Position numbers and translations under genes: made by a program. The notes under the pieces are model-generated. The model did no database searches and was not told the origin of the DNA. It saw nothing but the letters and a program-made list of their open reading frames with translations. Positions 11,734 to 22,400 of a stretch of DNA of 64,000 nt are shown here, in pieces. Source of the stretch: Mugil cephalus. Lineage: Eukaryota > Chordata > Actinopteri > Mugiliformes > Mugilidae. Position 1 is the first letter of the stretch; every line of letters begins with the position of its first letter. The stretch spans positions 12,182,175 to 12,246,174 of the forward strand of contig NC_061789.1 in NCBI RefSeq assembly GCF_022458985.1, read 5' to 3'.

Positions 11734-13341
11734 ATGGCGTCCACCAGGTGGTCTGCTTCCGTGCTGCTGGCTTCACTGATCCTCCTCTACTGGACGACCT
11801 CTTCTGCTTGGTCACATAACCCTCACAACCCCACCACCCTCTACAGGACCAGGAGAGACCTGGACCCGGGCACTCGAGACAAAGTAGAAAAAAGCCTGGA
11901 AACTGTGAAAGACTCTTTGGCTCTGTTTAAAGATGTGATGGAAAAGATTGACACAACTAAGTTGACTGGTTTGATGAAGGGCATTGCCAGCTTTGCCAGC
12001 GTGGCGCCTGGCATTGGTGCTGTGGTCTCCTCTTTCATCAACATGGTCTTGATCTTCATTCCTCAGGAGGACGTGGTGTTGACGGAGGTGAAACTAGGGT
12101 TTGCCGAGGTAAACAGGAAGCTGGACTCCCTGTCCATACAGATCGCCAACCTGGCGACAGACGTGGAATGGTTCAACTACGCTAGTGTCTACTCTCAAGA
12201 CGAACTCCGCATCCTAAATGCCTGGAGGAAGTTTGATGAGTTTTTTAATAAGGCCGGGGTTAACGACTATAACCAACTCGCAGAGTTATTTACCAACTAT
12301 TATGAGTACACACAGGCAGAGGCCAGTGTGTCCAACCTTTATCATTACTTGACGGTCAAGAGCACGTCTCTCAGCAGAAACCTCAACAACCTGCTGATGA
12401 GAAAATTTAAATGTAGCATTAGTGAGATCGGAAAGTATAACTTATACTTCAGTAGTTTGCTGTGGAAGGGGATAGTGCTCAACGAGGTTTATTGGAAATT
12501 AATTGGCTTTGACTCAACGGGCAAAGTAGTTGAACATGCGCAGATGTTCAAAAACGTATACGAAGCTCAACGGGCAGCTGTGGAGACTTGCCTGAACAAC
12601 CTCACGCAATACGTGACGGACGACGCAGAGGAGATCGCCAAAAAGCTTAGTCCTGACAAGACAGCCATCGCTAATGAGATAAAAAAGAAACTGGACGCGA
12701 AGTACAACTGGTACAACTGGGTGGTTCTTGTGTATGATGAAGCTCAAAATTCAAATCACATCCTGTTTGATGTGATTAAGATTCCCATAGACGGGATCAC
12801 TGTGGCTGTGGCTTACACTGCAAAAGGACAAAACATAGATCAAACAGGAATTAAAGAGACAGCCAAAAGGTGCTTTGAGAATCAGCCGTGTCAACTGGAG
12901 ACCAGGTTACAAGTCTGCAGGTACACCTGGAGCACTCCTCAAGTGGGTCCTGGCTCTGTAGCTTTTACAGAACAAGCCAAAGTAACACAAGTAGCTGCTA
13001 GAGAAGATTTTGTTGAGCTTCCAGTAGCGTCTTTCCGAGTTGATTGTACATGGGGTTACTCAACAAGTAAGATTTCCATACATTACTCTTGGAAGATGCT
13101 CGTCTGCACTCCTCACACATGTAGTAACGGACAGTGTAAGAGGCTGCTCGACTCCAACGAATGGCTATGTGAGTGTCAGGATGGTTATTACGGAGACCGG
13201 TGTGAGAAGAAAATAGACTCAAACTTGGCTGAACAGTTGAGACAATCTCTTCCTCAGCGGTCCATCACCACCACACATGGAAAACTGAAAAGCATCGAGT
13301 CCAAACTGGATCAGATCATGAGTAGATGTCAGACTTCTTAG
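11734..13341 (+). CDS. Secreted SE-cephalotoxin/rapunzel-like protein with EGF module
   Basis: An uninterrupted coding exon of 535 codons. The start at 11734 follows an acceptor (gtgttgcag|tc) and begins a clear signal peptide (residues 1-25, VLLASLILLYW core). A basic RTRR site near residue 38 could release the mature form. Residues about 60-110 carry a VAPGIGAVVSSFINMV hydrophobic helix resembling rapunzel/SE-cephalotoxin-like proteins of fish. The long helical middle has several NxS/T sites. Residues 458-490 form an EGF-like module with six cysteines (CTPHTC, NGQC, CECQDGYYGDRC), followed by a short coiled tail. The family is named after a cuttlefish salivary toxin, but fish members are ordinary host genes of unclear function. 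The gene looks intact. Polyadenylation signal at 13793-13798. The absence of coding introns is a feature I recall for many relatives. Confidence 0.85.
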   Translation: MASTRWSASVLLASLILLYWTTSSAWSHNPHNPTTLYRTRRDLDPGTRDKVEKSLETVKDSLALFKDVMEKIDTTKLTGLMKGIASFASVAPGIGAVVSSFINMVLIFIPQEDVVLTEVKLGFAEVNRKLDSLSIQIANLATDVEWFNYASVYSQDELRILNAWRKFDEFFNKAGVNDYNQLAELFTNYYEYTQAEASVSNLYHYLTVKSTSLSRNLNNLLMRKFKCSISEIGKYNLYFSSLLWKGIVLNEVYWKLIGFDSTGKVVEHAQMFKNVYEAQRAAVETCLNNLTQYVTDDAEEIAKKLSPDKTAIANEIKKKLDAKYNWYNWVVLVYDEAQNSNHILFDVIKIPIDGITVAVAYTAKGQNIDQTGIKETAKRCFENQPCQLETRLQVCRYTWSTPQVGPGSVAFTEQAKVTQVAAREDFVELPVASFRVDCTWGYSTSKISIHYSWKMLVCTPHTCSNGQCKRLLDSNEWLCECQDGYYGDRCEKKIDSNLAEQLRQSLPQRSITTTHGKLKSIESKLDQIMSRCQTS

Positions 13342-14029
13342 CAGAATTACACAGAAGGTTGACTTACCAGACTCAATCATGATGCTATCGAGATTTAAAG
13401 GGGACTTTGGATGCATACATTTAGAGGGTGGGCATCCAATGTCCACTTTAAAGGAGGAGAAGACTAGGCCGAGTCTAGACACCGGTGTCGATGATGATGG
13501 GAAGAGGAATGGATTCTGATGAGCTCGACCTGCGCCCCGGATGAGAAGACTGGGGGTAGTTGGGGTGGAGGACTGAAATCACATCTGAAATCGTAACGTT
13601 TGAAAGATGAAACTTGTGATTTGTCATAAATATGTAGAGCAACGCTGATGTTTTTGATTTGATGTTTTGATTTAAAAAAGTGTTGTTTCCTGATTTGCAC
13701 CAAACCTGTAGGAGAACCATGAAAGTAGCAGCGCCACCATGTGACCCTTCTCTTCATGCCTCTGTTAAAATTGTTGTAAATTTGCTGAGTCAATAAAAAG
13801 TTGCTGAATCTCAATCTTGAAATAACCGAGCGTTGATCCTTGACTCAGGAAACAGCAGCTGGTACACACTGCAGCCATGTGGCAGCTTTAACTCTTGCAG
13901 GTTTGAACGCTGATGGTGAAATGCAGCTCATCTGGCAAAACTAAGCTTTGATTTGAAATCTGCTGTGATTCAGTGTTTGTCACCCGTTTCCATTTAGTTT
14001 CTCTTTAGATTCCTGTCTTTCTAACTTAA

Positions 14030-14170
14030 TATAAGAATCAGACTCAGAAATGATTTTATTGCAAAATATATTTATACATAGATGGAATTAGCCTTGGTTT
14101 TTGTTGCTTAAAACATATAAAATAAGAAAATAAATCATAAACACACTCAAACATACAAAATATATTAATT
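14030..14170. repeat. Fish interspersed repeat (LINE/SINE-tail-like)
   Basis: The phrase 'agaatcagactcagaaatgattttattgcaaaatatatttatacata...ggaattagccttggt' is a diverged copy of a very common fish repeat that begins 'agaatcagaatcacttttatt'. It lacks internal coding sequence. Confidence 0.5.
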
Positions 14171-14305
14171 ATTCAAGAACCTTTTCAAGCTCTGTCCTTA
14201 CATTTCTATTATAAATGTTTAACTGAATACACTGACATTTAAGAGTCAATCTGTGTGTGTGTGAAAATGATAATGTGAATGTAGATATTGTTAGTAATGG
14301 GTATA

Positions 14306-14361
14306 AACCCAGAACAATGAAATAAAATAAAATAAAATAAAATAAAATAAAATAAAATAAA
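14306..14361. repeat. (AAAAT)n microsatellite
   Basis: About ten tandem AAAAT pentamers ending at 14361. Confidence 0.95.
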
Positions 14362-14507
14362 TAGTTCAGTGATTAAATAGTTGCCTATACTATACAATAC
14401 TGTAGATGAGGCCTGCGTAGTAATGTTTTTGAATCATTCAGTAAAGTCAAACATATTGCAAAGGGAAATGTCCAAAAAAACACACGTGTTCCTGAATGCA
14501 TCACAAG

Positions 14508-14521
14508 TTTTTTTTGTTTTG

Positions 14522-14551
<30 letters not shown>
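14508..14551. repeat. (TTTTG)n microsatellite
   Basis: About eight tandem TTTTG pentamers. It is roughly the complement-type partner of the AAAAT tract 150 bp upstream. Confidence 0.93.
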
Positions 14552-14554
<3 letters not shown>

Positions 14555-14697
14555 GACGCCACGATGCACCGCCTGCATGTGGCCACCAGAGGGCTCCCTT
14601 CACCCGGATTGACAAACCTGCAGGTCTGACTGGGACAAGAGGAGGAGGAACAAGAGGAGGAGGACAAGCTGGAACCGGCAGGTCAGGGGCGGGTCCA

Positions 14698-14733
<36 letters not shown>

Positions 14734-14750
14734 GAGGGAGAGAGAGACAC
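14698..14750. repeat. (TG)n and (GA)n dinucleotide tract
   Basis: A run of about 14 TG units followed by a purine-rich agagagag segment. A further (TC)n run follows at 14863-14883. Confidence 0.93.
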
Positions 14751-14899
14751 ACACAGGAACCTGTTGGAGTCATTTGGACTCACCCCTTCAGGAATAGGAG
14801 AGAAAAAAAAAAACAGATGAAGCAGGATGATTCAGACTTTTACTACAGGTAAAACAAAACTATCTCTCTCTCTCTCTCTCTCTTTGTGATTACTCCAGT

Positions 14900-17560
14900 A
14901 GGTTTTCAAACTATGGGTTTAAAAACTAAAAAGCTAAAAGAACAAAAATCTGATTCCTTTTAGCCCTCAGACGCAGCTTTTGGTTTGGTGTGTGTCTGTG
15001 TGTTTGCTGTGCTTGTATGTGTGGTGTGGTCGGGTGTGTTTAGCTCTGAGAAAAACACCATGTCCCTATTTCAGGCTACAAGCTGAGCATGTGCAGGGAA
15101 AATGACAAAAATAAAAAGTGAATCGGGCAAAAACAAACAAACAAGCAAAAAAATGTTGAAGAAAGAAGGGACCTACGTTGAGCAGTGACTGAAACACTGA
15201 GCATTATGAAGATAGCTTCAGGTTGAAATGGGGGGAAAAAAAGGGTAGAAAAAAAGAAAAAGATTTCATTCTCAACACGGACAAACACCAGAGCGTCCCT
15301 CAAACGTTCAGTCGTCCTTAATGAAGTACAGCAGCACAATAAGAAAACACGAGGATTAGACAGAAACCAGTTCATTTGATTTATAGACCTGGCAATTGAA
15401 GAACAAAAGGAAGAACGACGCTTAAAAAACAAACAGCTCACAAAGTTATTTGTCTGTGACTAATTCTTAGCTATAGCAACAACATGCTAAACACATAACT
15501 AAAAAATATGTGTACGTGTCATTTATGTCCATTGACTGTTAAAAAAAAGGTTTAAAACTGTAAAATGTAAACTGTAAGTATGTCGTAAATCATCTAATAT
15601 TAGTAAACCCATTCTTCATTTAACCGTTTAACGGGAATCTTTACATTTCTCTTTACATTTTGATACGATTGTTGTCAAAAAACAACCTAAAAGTCACATA
15701 CAAAGATTTTAAAAGCCTTTCCATGTTCAAGTCACGTGTGTCTAATTTACCGCATGTAGCATTGTCAGATTTTTATTTTTGTGCGGAAACCTCACATTGC
15801 ACTAATCTGTAATATGTGGGTATGTTCCTATAATACATCACACTGAAAGAGGAAATGAAAACCACAGTATGGATGCTTTTTTCTTTTCTTTTCTTTTTTT
15901 TCAGTGGATTTCAGAGTGAGAATCTCACATGTTGAACACTATGGATTCAATCCTTTGCACTTTTTCAGCGTACAGCTGTGTGTTTACTGTATTTATTAAC
16001 TGGAGATATCAGCGGTCAGCCTCTAGATTTATTTCCTTTTAGTGACGTTGGAAAACCCTGTCACAGTCACAGCGCGTGTGGTCGAACCCCATGATGTTCA
16101 GCAGAAAGGTCAGGTGGTTAATCTCTGTCTGTTTAGTCACTGATCACTTCTACGTGGCTGCCATGGTAACTGGACGGTTGATAAACCTTGAGCTTTGCTC
16201 AAAAGCCGGGGTTTAATCTGTGATTGATTTTAACATTGTTTAGTCGACAACCAATCAGAGAGGGGCGTTTTGAACTGGAGTCCAAGCGCCGGAAGTTCCC
16301 GGGGGACTGTCAATGTGCTAGTCAAGGTCCTTGGGGTTTTAGTTGAGGAGGTCTTGCAGGTTCTTACATGGCTTCATCCTTCATGAAGATGACCTACGTA
16401 GAGCCTAGCGACATAGAGAAGCTGCCAAAGTGGAACCACGTGACTACCAAGCAGACCAATCACAGCTCTTGCTGTCTGCGTTGCCGCCGACTGCATTTCT
16501 GGGGGTGCGCGGTAACGCCGTTAGCCTCCGCAGCAATTTAGCGGAGAAGCCTAAATTATGCTTAAGTTTAACTGAGGAGATTTGGAGATATGGGCATTTG
16601 TATGTACTCGTGTTCGGCGAACTTTCAGCTGAATTACGCTGCTGAAAGGTTCAGCCTCCATTGTTGTAAGTGAAGCAGGAAGTAGCAACAAAAATTAGCC
16701 CAACTAATGGTGGCGTTGTTACGGAGCGAGCCAGTAGTATAAATGTCTCACACCGGCATTGGCTATGTGTGTAGGTTACACATCAAGGTCCCGCAGTAAC
16801 ACTAAAAGCACCTTAAGGGGTTTGAGTTGTTTCCAAGGTCGGAGTCCCTTGAATGGGGTTGTCAGGATACATTAGCAGCTTTTAGTGGTTCATCCGATCT
16901 TTCGGCCGGTCTCGAGTACTTTGAGAGGTTGTAGAGTTTCTTTCAGTGTTTTCAGACTCACTTATTCTTTGAAAGGCACTCAACAGGTTGGAGCGATTGG
17001 TGAAGGCGCTGCGGTGGTTTGAATGAAGACGGAGTGGTTGTTCAGCTTGTAGAGTAGGTTGGAGCTGTCACTGAGAGCATAGGCCTCGGGGGAAATTGTT
17101 TCCAAGGAGATTTGGGAGTTTTCTTTGGTGACAATTATAAGGAGGTGGTAGATATTTTTAGAGGGCTGTGGAGGAGTACAGATTTGTGTGTGAAGATTGC
17201 AGGGGTTGCTGGAGAGGGTGCTTGAGTAGTAGCAGATATGTGTAAGGTCATTCAAATTTTCTTTCATTGCAGAAGAAAGTAAAGGGTTTTGAAGTGAACC
17301 TTGAATAGAAATGAGAGGTCCTTGATGTCATGTAGAAGGTCCTTGAGTGGGTAGTAGAGATCCACAATGAGAAGAAGATTAAACATGGGTCTCGTTGCTC
17401 TGGTAACGTGCAGTTTGACGCACAGTTCGACAGCGGACAGCCAATCAGAGAGCAGTGTTTTCTGTGTGTGCTGCAGATGTTTAGACAAACATGTTGGTGT
17501 TGTCGTCTTGAGTCGATGCGGTCAACGCGGTGCATTCCTGTAAAGCCTGTGTAGGAGTCA
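14900..17560. other. Noncoding stretch upstream of arhgap27
   Basis: No convincing exons are seen. Between 16,300 and 17,500 many loosely repeated phrases of the form 'aaggtccttgag' and 'tttgagaggttg' suggest a heavily decayed minisatellite. Otherwise it is unremarkable. Confidence 0.45.
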
Positions 17561-17599
17561 GCTGATGGATTTACGACAGTTATTTTTGTTCCTGCTGTT

Positions 17600-17790
17600 T
17601 GTGTGACCACGCCCACTCTCAGGCCAAAGGTTGAACTCTCTGAGGATGAGGGCCGCCGCCATTGGCCGCCGGGCTCCCGATGTCACAATTCGCCGAGCTG
17701 CTGGGGTTTGTTTTATCCGGGGGAAATTCTCCTTTAAATTTTTCATCTGTTCTGATTGGTCGGCGGGGCGTGTCCTGCCACAAACCCTCG
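17600..17790 (+). promoter_or_regulatory. CpG/CCAAT-rich promoter-like stretch
   Basis: GC- and CpG-rich relative to its surroundings, with two CCAAT-type boxes (ccattggcc near 17658 and gattggtc near 17754) and GC boxes (ggccgccg, ggcggggcg). It lies 1.6 kb upstream of the first coding exon of arhgap27 and could serve an upstream noncoding exon of that gene. No transcript evidence is available from sequence alone. Confidence 0.4.
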
Positions 17791-17934
17791 ACCTCGGTTT
17801 GATGATTGACAGCTCCATTTATTTTTTCCTTCAGTCCTGTGGTCGCCTAGAGCAGCGTGTGTGTGTGTATGTGTGTGTGTAGGTCACATACCAGCCTGGC
17901 GGTGTGGGTGTGGCTGAGAGTCACAGACAAACAT

Positions 17935-17964
17935 AGAGAGAAAGAGAGAGAGAGAGAGAGAGGG
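17935..17964. repeat. (GA)n microsatellite
   Basis: About twelve GA units followed by a G run. Confidence 0.9.
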
Positions 17965-18649
17965 GGGATGGGGAGGGGCAACTGCATTCCACCATATCAG
18001 AGTCTCACACACCTGCAACTCACCTGAGCCAGGTGTGTTTGCGCAAATCAGTGGTTGTTTGTGTACTAGATCAAAACACCACCATGTTAATCAATCAGAG
18101 ACTTAAATGATCCTTTACATGCTGATGACTTAATCAGTAATAAATATCTGAAACATCTAAAATCAATCGCAGTAATCAAGCCGACGGCAGCATGGAAGCA
18201 CTACCAGGGGCCTAAACTAAATCAGCAGCAGCCGAGATAATCAGATGACATTTACTGATCTGTGAATTTTGTTCATATGTACACGGAATAATCAAACAGT
18301 GACCACCGCGCTGTCCCACTGAACACATCGACTGAAGTTACACTATTGTCCCTTCACAAAGACAGGAAACACACACACTCACACCAGTGTGTGATGTCAC
18401 GGAGGGGCGGAGTCTGCGCTGTCCATGTGGGCAGGTCTTCCACCGCACAGGAAGAGCAGCTTCCCTCTATAAACAGCTGGCCTGAGATCAGCCTCCTGCT
18501 ATTGTTCCGTGTGTGTGAGCGCCTGGCTCACATGTCAGCTGGAAAATTCAAGAAAGGACACATTCAAATTAACATGAATCCTTCCAGGGCAGCTAACAGT
18601 CTACAGATTTAAATTTGAGTATTAGACTCCACCCACTTACCTGTGCTTC

Positions 18650-18670
18650 TTATATAGAGGGGCGGGGCTT
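18650..18670 (+). promoter_or_regulatory. TATA/GC-box-like site
   Basis: cttatatagaggggcgggg combines a TATA-like element with an adjacent GC box about 770 bp upstream of the arhgap27 initiator exon. It is a plausible alternative core promoter, weakly supported. Confidence 0.25.
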
Positions 18671-19420
18671 ATCACTAAAAACTCTCCTGTGCTGATGAGC
18701 TCTAAATGCAAACTTTTTATGCAGTGATTGCAATGAAGGTAAAACCTTCATTTCTTGGACGCTGTGTCAAATAATCCGAGACGCTTCCCGTTCAAACGTC
18801 TGATAAAGTTTTTTAATCAGCGAATCACAGACTGGATGAGACCAACTGCTGGATGCTGAATTGTTTTTGAAGTCATGCGAAAGTGAAGCTTTGCGTTGCT
18901 TCAGAGCCGCTGGCGGAGTGCAGAGCTGGTGGTAGTTTGACTTGTTCAGACACGAACACGGGAGCAGAGGAACTCATAACTGTCATTCTTCTCTGACATT
19001 CTGGGAATTCGGTGCAATAGAAACTCTGATCTGGTTAACCAGAAGCAGGGACTCTAGGAAATCAGAATAGAGATCCGCTGAGATTTGGAAGTGGGGTGAG
19101 CAGGAGGTCAGAAAGAACCAGTGACAGAAAGTCTGATTAAACAAATACACTGTGAAAATTCAACAACAGATCCTCTGCGTGTTTTCAGGTCTGTAGTTGG
19201 AGTTGTAAATGAATGCTTCTCAACACTCTTGGACTGTTGTTTGATCATTACCTGTTTTATGTTCATTTGCTGACTATCACAATTCTCTTTAGTTCGTTTT
19301 AAAAAATAAGAAATGAATTGATCTTTTAAGGGGGCTGATGATCAGGTGTGACCTTTGACCCCTCACCTTCAGAGCCGTCTACCTGAGGTGGTGGGGCCCA
19401 AGGAGCCCAGGGTTGTCAAA

Positions 19421-22400
19421 ATGGCAGCGACCTCATCCCTGCTCAGCCGAGGTGAGTTAGAGACACGGCAGCATTAGCCTTTAAGCATTGCTAATCTGTC
19501 AGGTTGTTGTGCTGTTTTTATTATTAGTTTATTGAATTGGGACACGACACATTAATGCATTAGCCATCAGTGTAAATTCACTGGACTTAGCACAAATGCT
19601 AAATTTTAACTGTACTCCCAAGGCAGGTACAGACACAGAATACTTTAAAACAACATCATGCAATAGACAATTACAAGCTGTTAGAAGCGGGAACACATAA
19701 ATTATGTTAGCAGCTAAAGTACCAACAGTATCCTCAGTTAAAGTAGCAGGTGAAGGTAACTGCAGTAGTCAGAACAGTAGCATTAGCAGTGGAGCTAGCA
19801 GTGATATTAATAGTAGTGGTGTTAGCAGAAGTAGTTGGGTCCGTGTATGTTTAGGTCATTGGATTTTCCGTTCAGAAAAGGATATTTAAAAAACAAACAA
19901 AAACATAGTGGTTAATTGATTTTCATTTTCTGTTTTTAAAAATAAAAAAATAAAATCGTTAGACAGAAATAAAAAAGCGCCCGTTAATCATATTGTGCGA
20001 CCGGAAGTTGCCGTTTTTCAAAGTAAGAGCACGTATGAGGCCGGTGCTGTGTTTATGGCTAGGGCACCCAAATATATGACTTCCCTGGCTAAAATGTCTT
20101 TGGGACCTCACTCTGCAAAACGACGCTTGTCATCTGCGGAAATCTCTGCACGCATGTCAGAGTGATGTTAGCTAGCAGCTACCTATTCCCTGACTATATG
20201 TAGTTATTTTTAGCATTTAACTGAAATAGTGCTCTTACTTTGAAAACGACAACTTCCGGCTGCACAGTATGAAAAACGGGCGCTTATCCCGTTTCTGTCT
20301 TCTAACGATTTCATTTTTGTTTTTAGAAGCAGAAAATTAAAATAGACCGTTTTTAAAATCTTGTTTATCCATCCTCGGCCCAAATAAAGAAATATGCCTT
20401 GAATTACAATTTAAAATTTTGAATTTTAAAATGAAAATTAAATAACAACTATTTGTTTTTGTTTTTTAATGTCCTTTTCTTAATGGAAAATCCAATGACC
20501 GATTCAATCCATACACAAGGTATAATGATAGGGGTATTGATGTAAACAGCACCACAGTTACCATTACCATTAACCAGAAATCCTATTTATTTACACTGAA
20601 ACTTCCTACTTGTCCTTTCAGGTCTGGGTCTGGTCTTGGTGGAGTTTCAGTATGAGTACAAGGGACGGGACGGGGAGCTGGTCTCCATCAAACCAAATGA
20701 ACGCTACGTCCTGCTAGCAAAGACCAACGACCACTGGTGGCAGGTCCGGAAGGACAACAACTCCAAACCCTTCTATATCCCCGCCAAGTACGTCAAGGAG
20801 CTCCCGGCGGACTTCCCCTCACCTCTGGACTTTGCTGATCCACCCAGTCTTGAACCTGTGCTGCATCCTGTGGCAGCTCCAGTCCCCGTCCCTGTACCTG
20901 TCCCGGTCCCGGTTCCAAAGCCTGTGGAGGACTCGAGCACAAACAAAACTAAACCGGGGGACGAGGTGACGATCCGGCTGAGGCCTGACACCGCCACCAG
21001 ACACCACAAAAATGAGAACCGCATGTCCACATTTGGTGTACCGCTGGACTTCCATGACATACCTGTGCCGAACCAGAAGCATCCCAGCAACCCTCCTCCG
21101 GGTCCTGCAGACGCCGGATCCACAGCAGGGACTACAAGCATTTTAGATAGCAAAAAGCACCCACACCTCTCAGCGCTCCTGGACGACCACAGGGATGCGC
21201 AGAAACCTCGAGTTCCCAGCTTCAGTCCAGCTGACCCGGTCTCCACACCTCGGCCCCAGACCCAGCCCATACCCGTGGAGACGCCGGTAGTCCCCCCGCA
21301 CAACAACCTCCACAACACACCCTCACCGTCCATAGGTCACCATAACGACCGGGAGTCTCCCATAGAGCCGGAGGAGGAGGAGGAGGTTGCGGTGGAGGAA
21401 GAGTCGAGCGTAGAGGAGAGCGTGGAGGAGGGCGACTCAGTGAAGGACCAAGAATCAAACCACATCTACGAGTCCATCCAGGACCTGAACCTGGACGTGG
21501 AGGCTCTGGTTGGAGGAAAAGTGAGTCCAGGATCTCCACCTGAATCTGAACCTGAACCTGCACCCGAACCTGCACCTGCACCGCCCCCGAGACAGGTAAG
21601 ACACCTTTCAGCCCATGTTCCTGTTCTTGTGAGATATCGTCGGTCACCGACCAAAGGCCAGAACAGGTTCTGACTACGTCCAGAGTCAAAATCAATCCAA
21701 ATATATCCAAATCTGTGAATATAGGTATGAATAGAAATGAATCATCTGGAATAAGTCAAATAAAAATCCATCTGTCATATTAGACAGAAAAGTGTTGCTA
21801 AATAAATGACTGATAATTAATATTGTAAAGATTCAAACTCCTGAACATTGTTCTGAAGTAAAGCGCCTCTGACGAAGAAGAAAGGAAGATTTTAACAACA
21901 GATTCTTTTTGTCAGGTTAAAAAATGCAATAAGAAAATGTTGACGTTGACATTTAATTTGTCTGATTTGCGCAGCAACCTCAGTAAAAGAAACGTTTTTG
22001 TGTTGATACGCCTGTAGTAAATACGTTGACATGGTAACGAGGAAATGGAGGCTCAGACCCAGAGTCACAGCGATTGTAAGTCGCCGTGTCTTTTTAATGA
22101 AACGGCCTCTCAGTGACTCAGAGTCACATCTGATGTTGTTGCGTGGGTGAAGTTCGTGAAAGCTGGAAATGTCTCTGAGTTGTTTCTTTCCTGAAGTCAC
22201 ATGTCTGCGTGTCTGTTTCCTGCCTGATCTGAGAGTTGGCAGACAACAACAGTGATGAAGAGATTAATCAATGGTTTATCAGCTGCTAGTGAGACGAATC
22301 AACAGAAGTGATTAAAGTAGATCGGGTCGGTCACATTTCTTCTTCCAAAATAAAAGCCCTCTCCAGCCGCTTCCTGCCGCCTCGACAGGAAAGTCAAAGG

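Noticed and set aside
20773-21333. 186-residue minus-strand open frame with Gly-Thr repeats
   Set aside because: It is the complement of arhgap27 exon 2; its GTGTGT residues mirror the VPVPVP repeat and it has no splice or family support.
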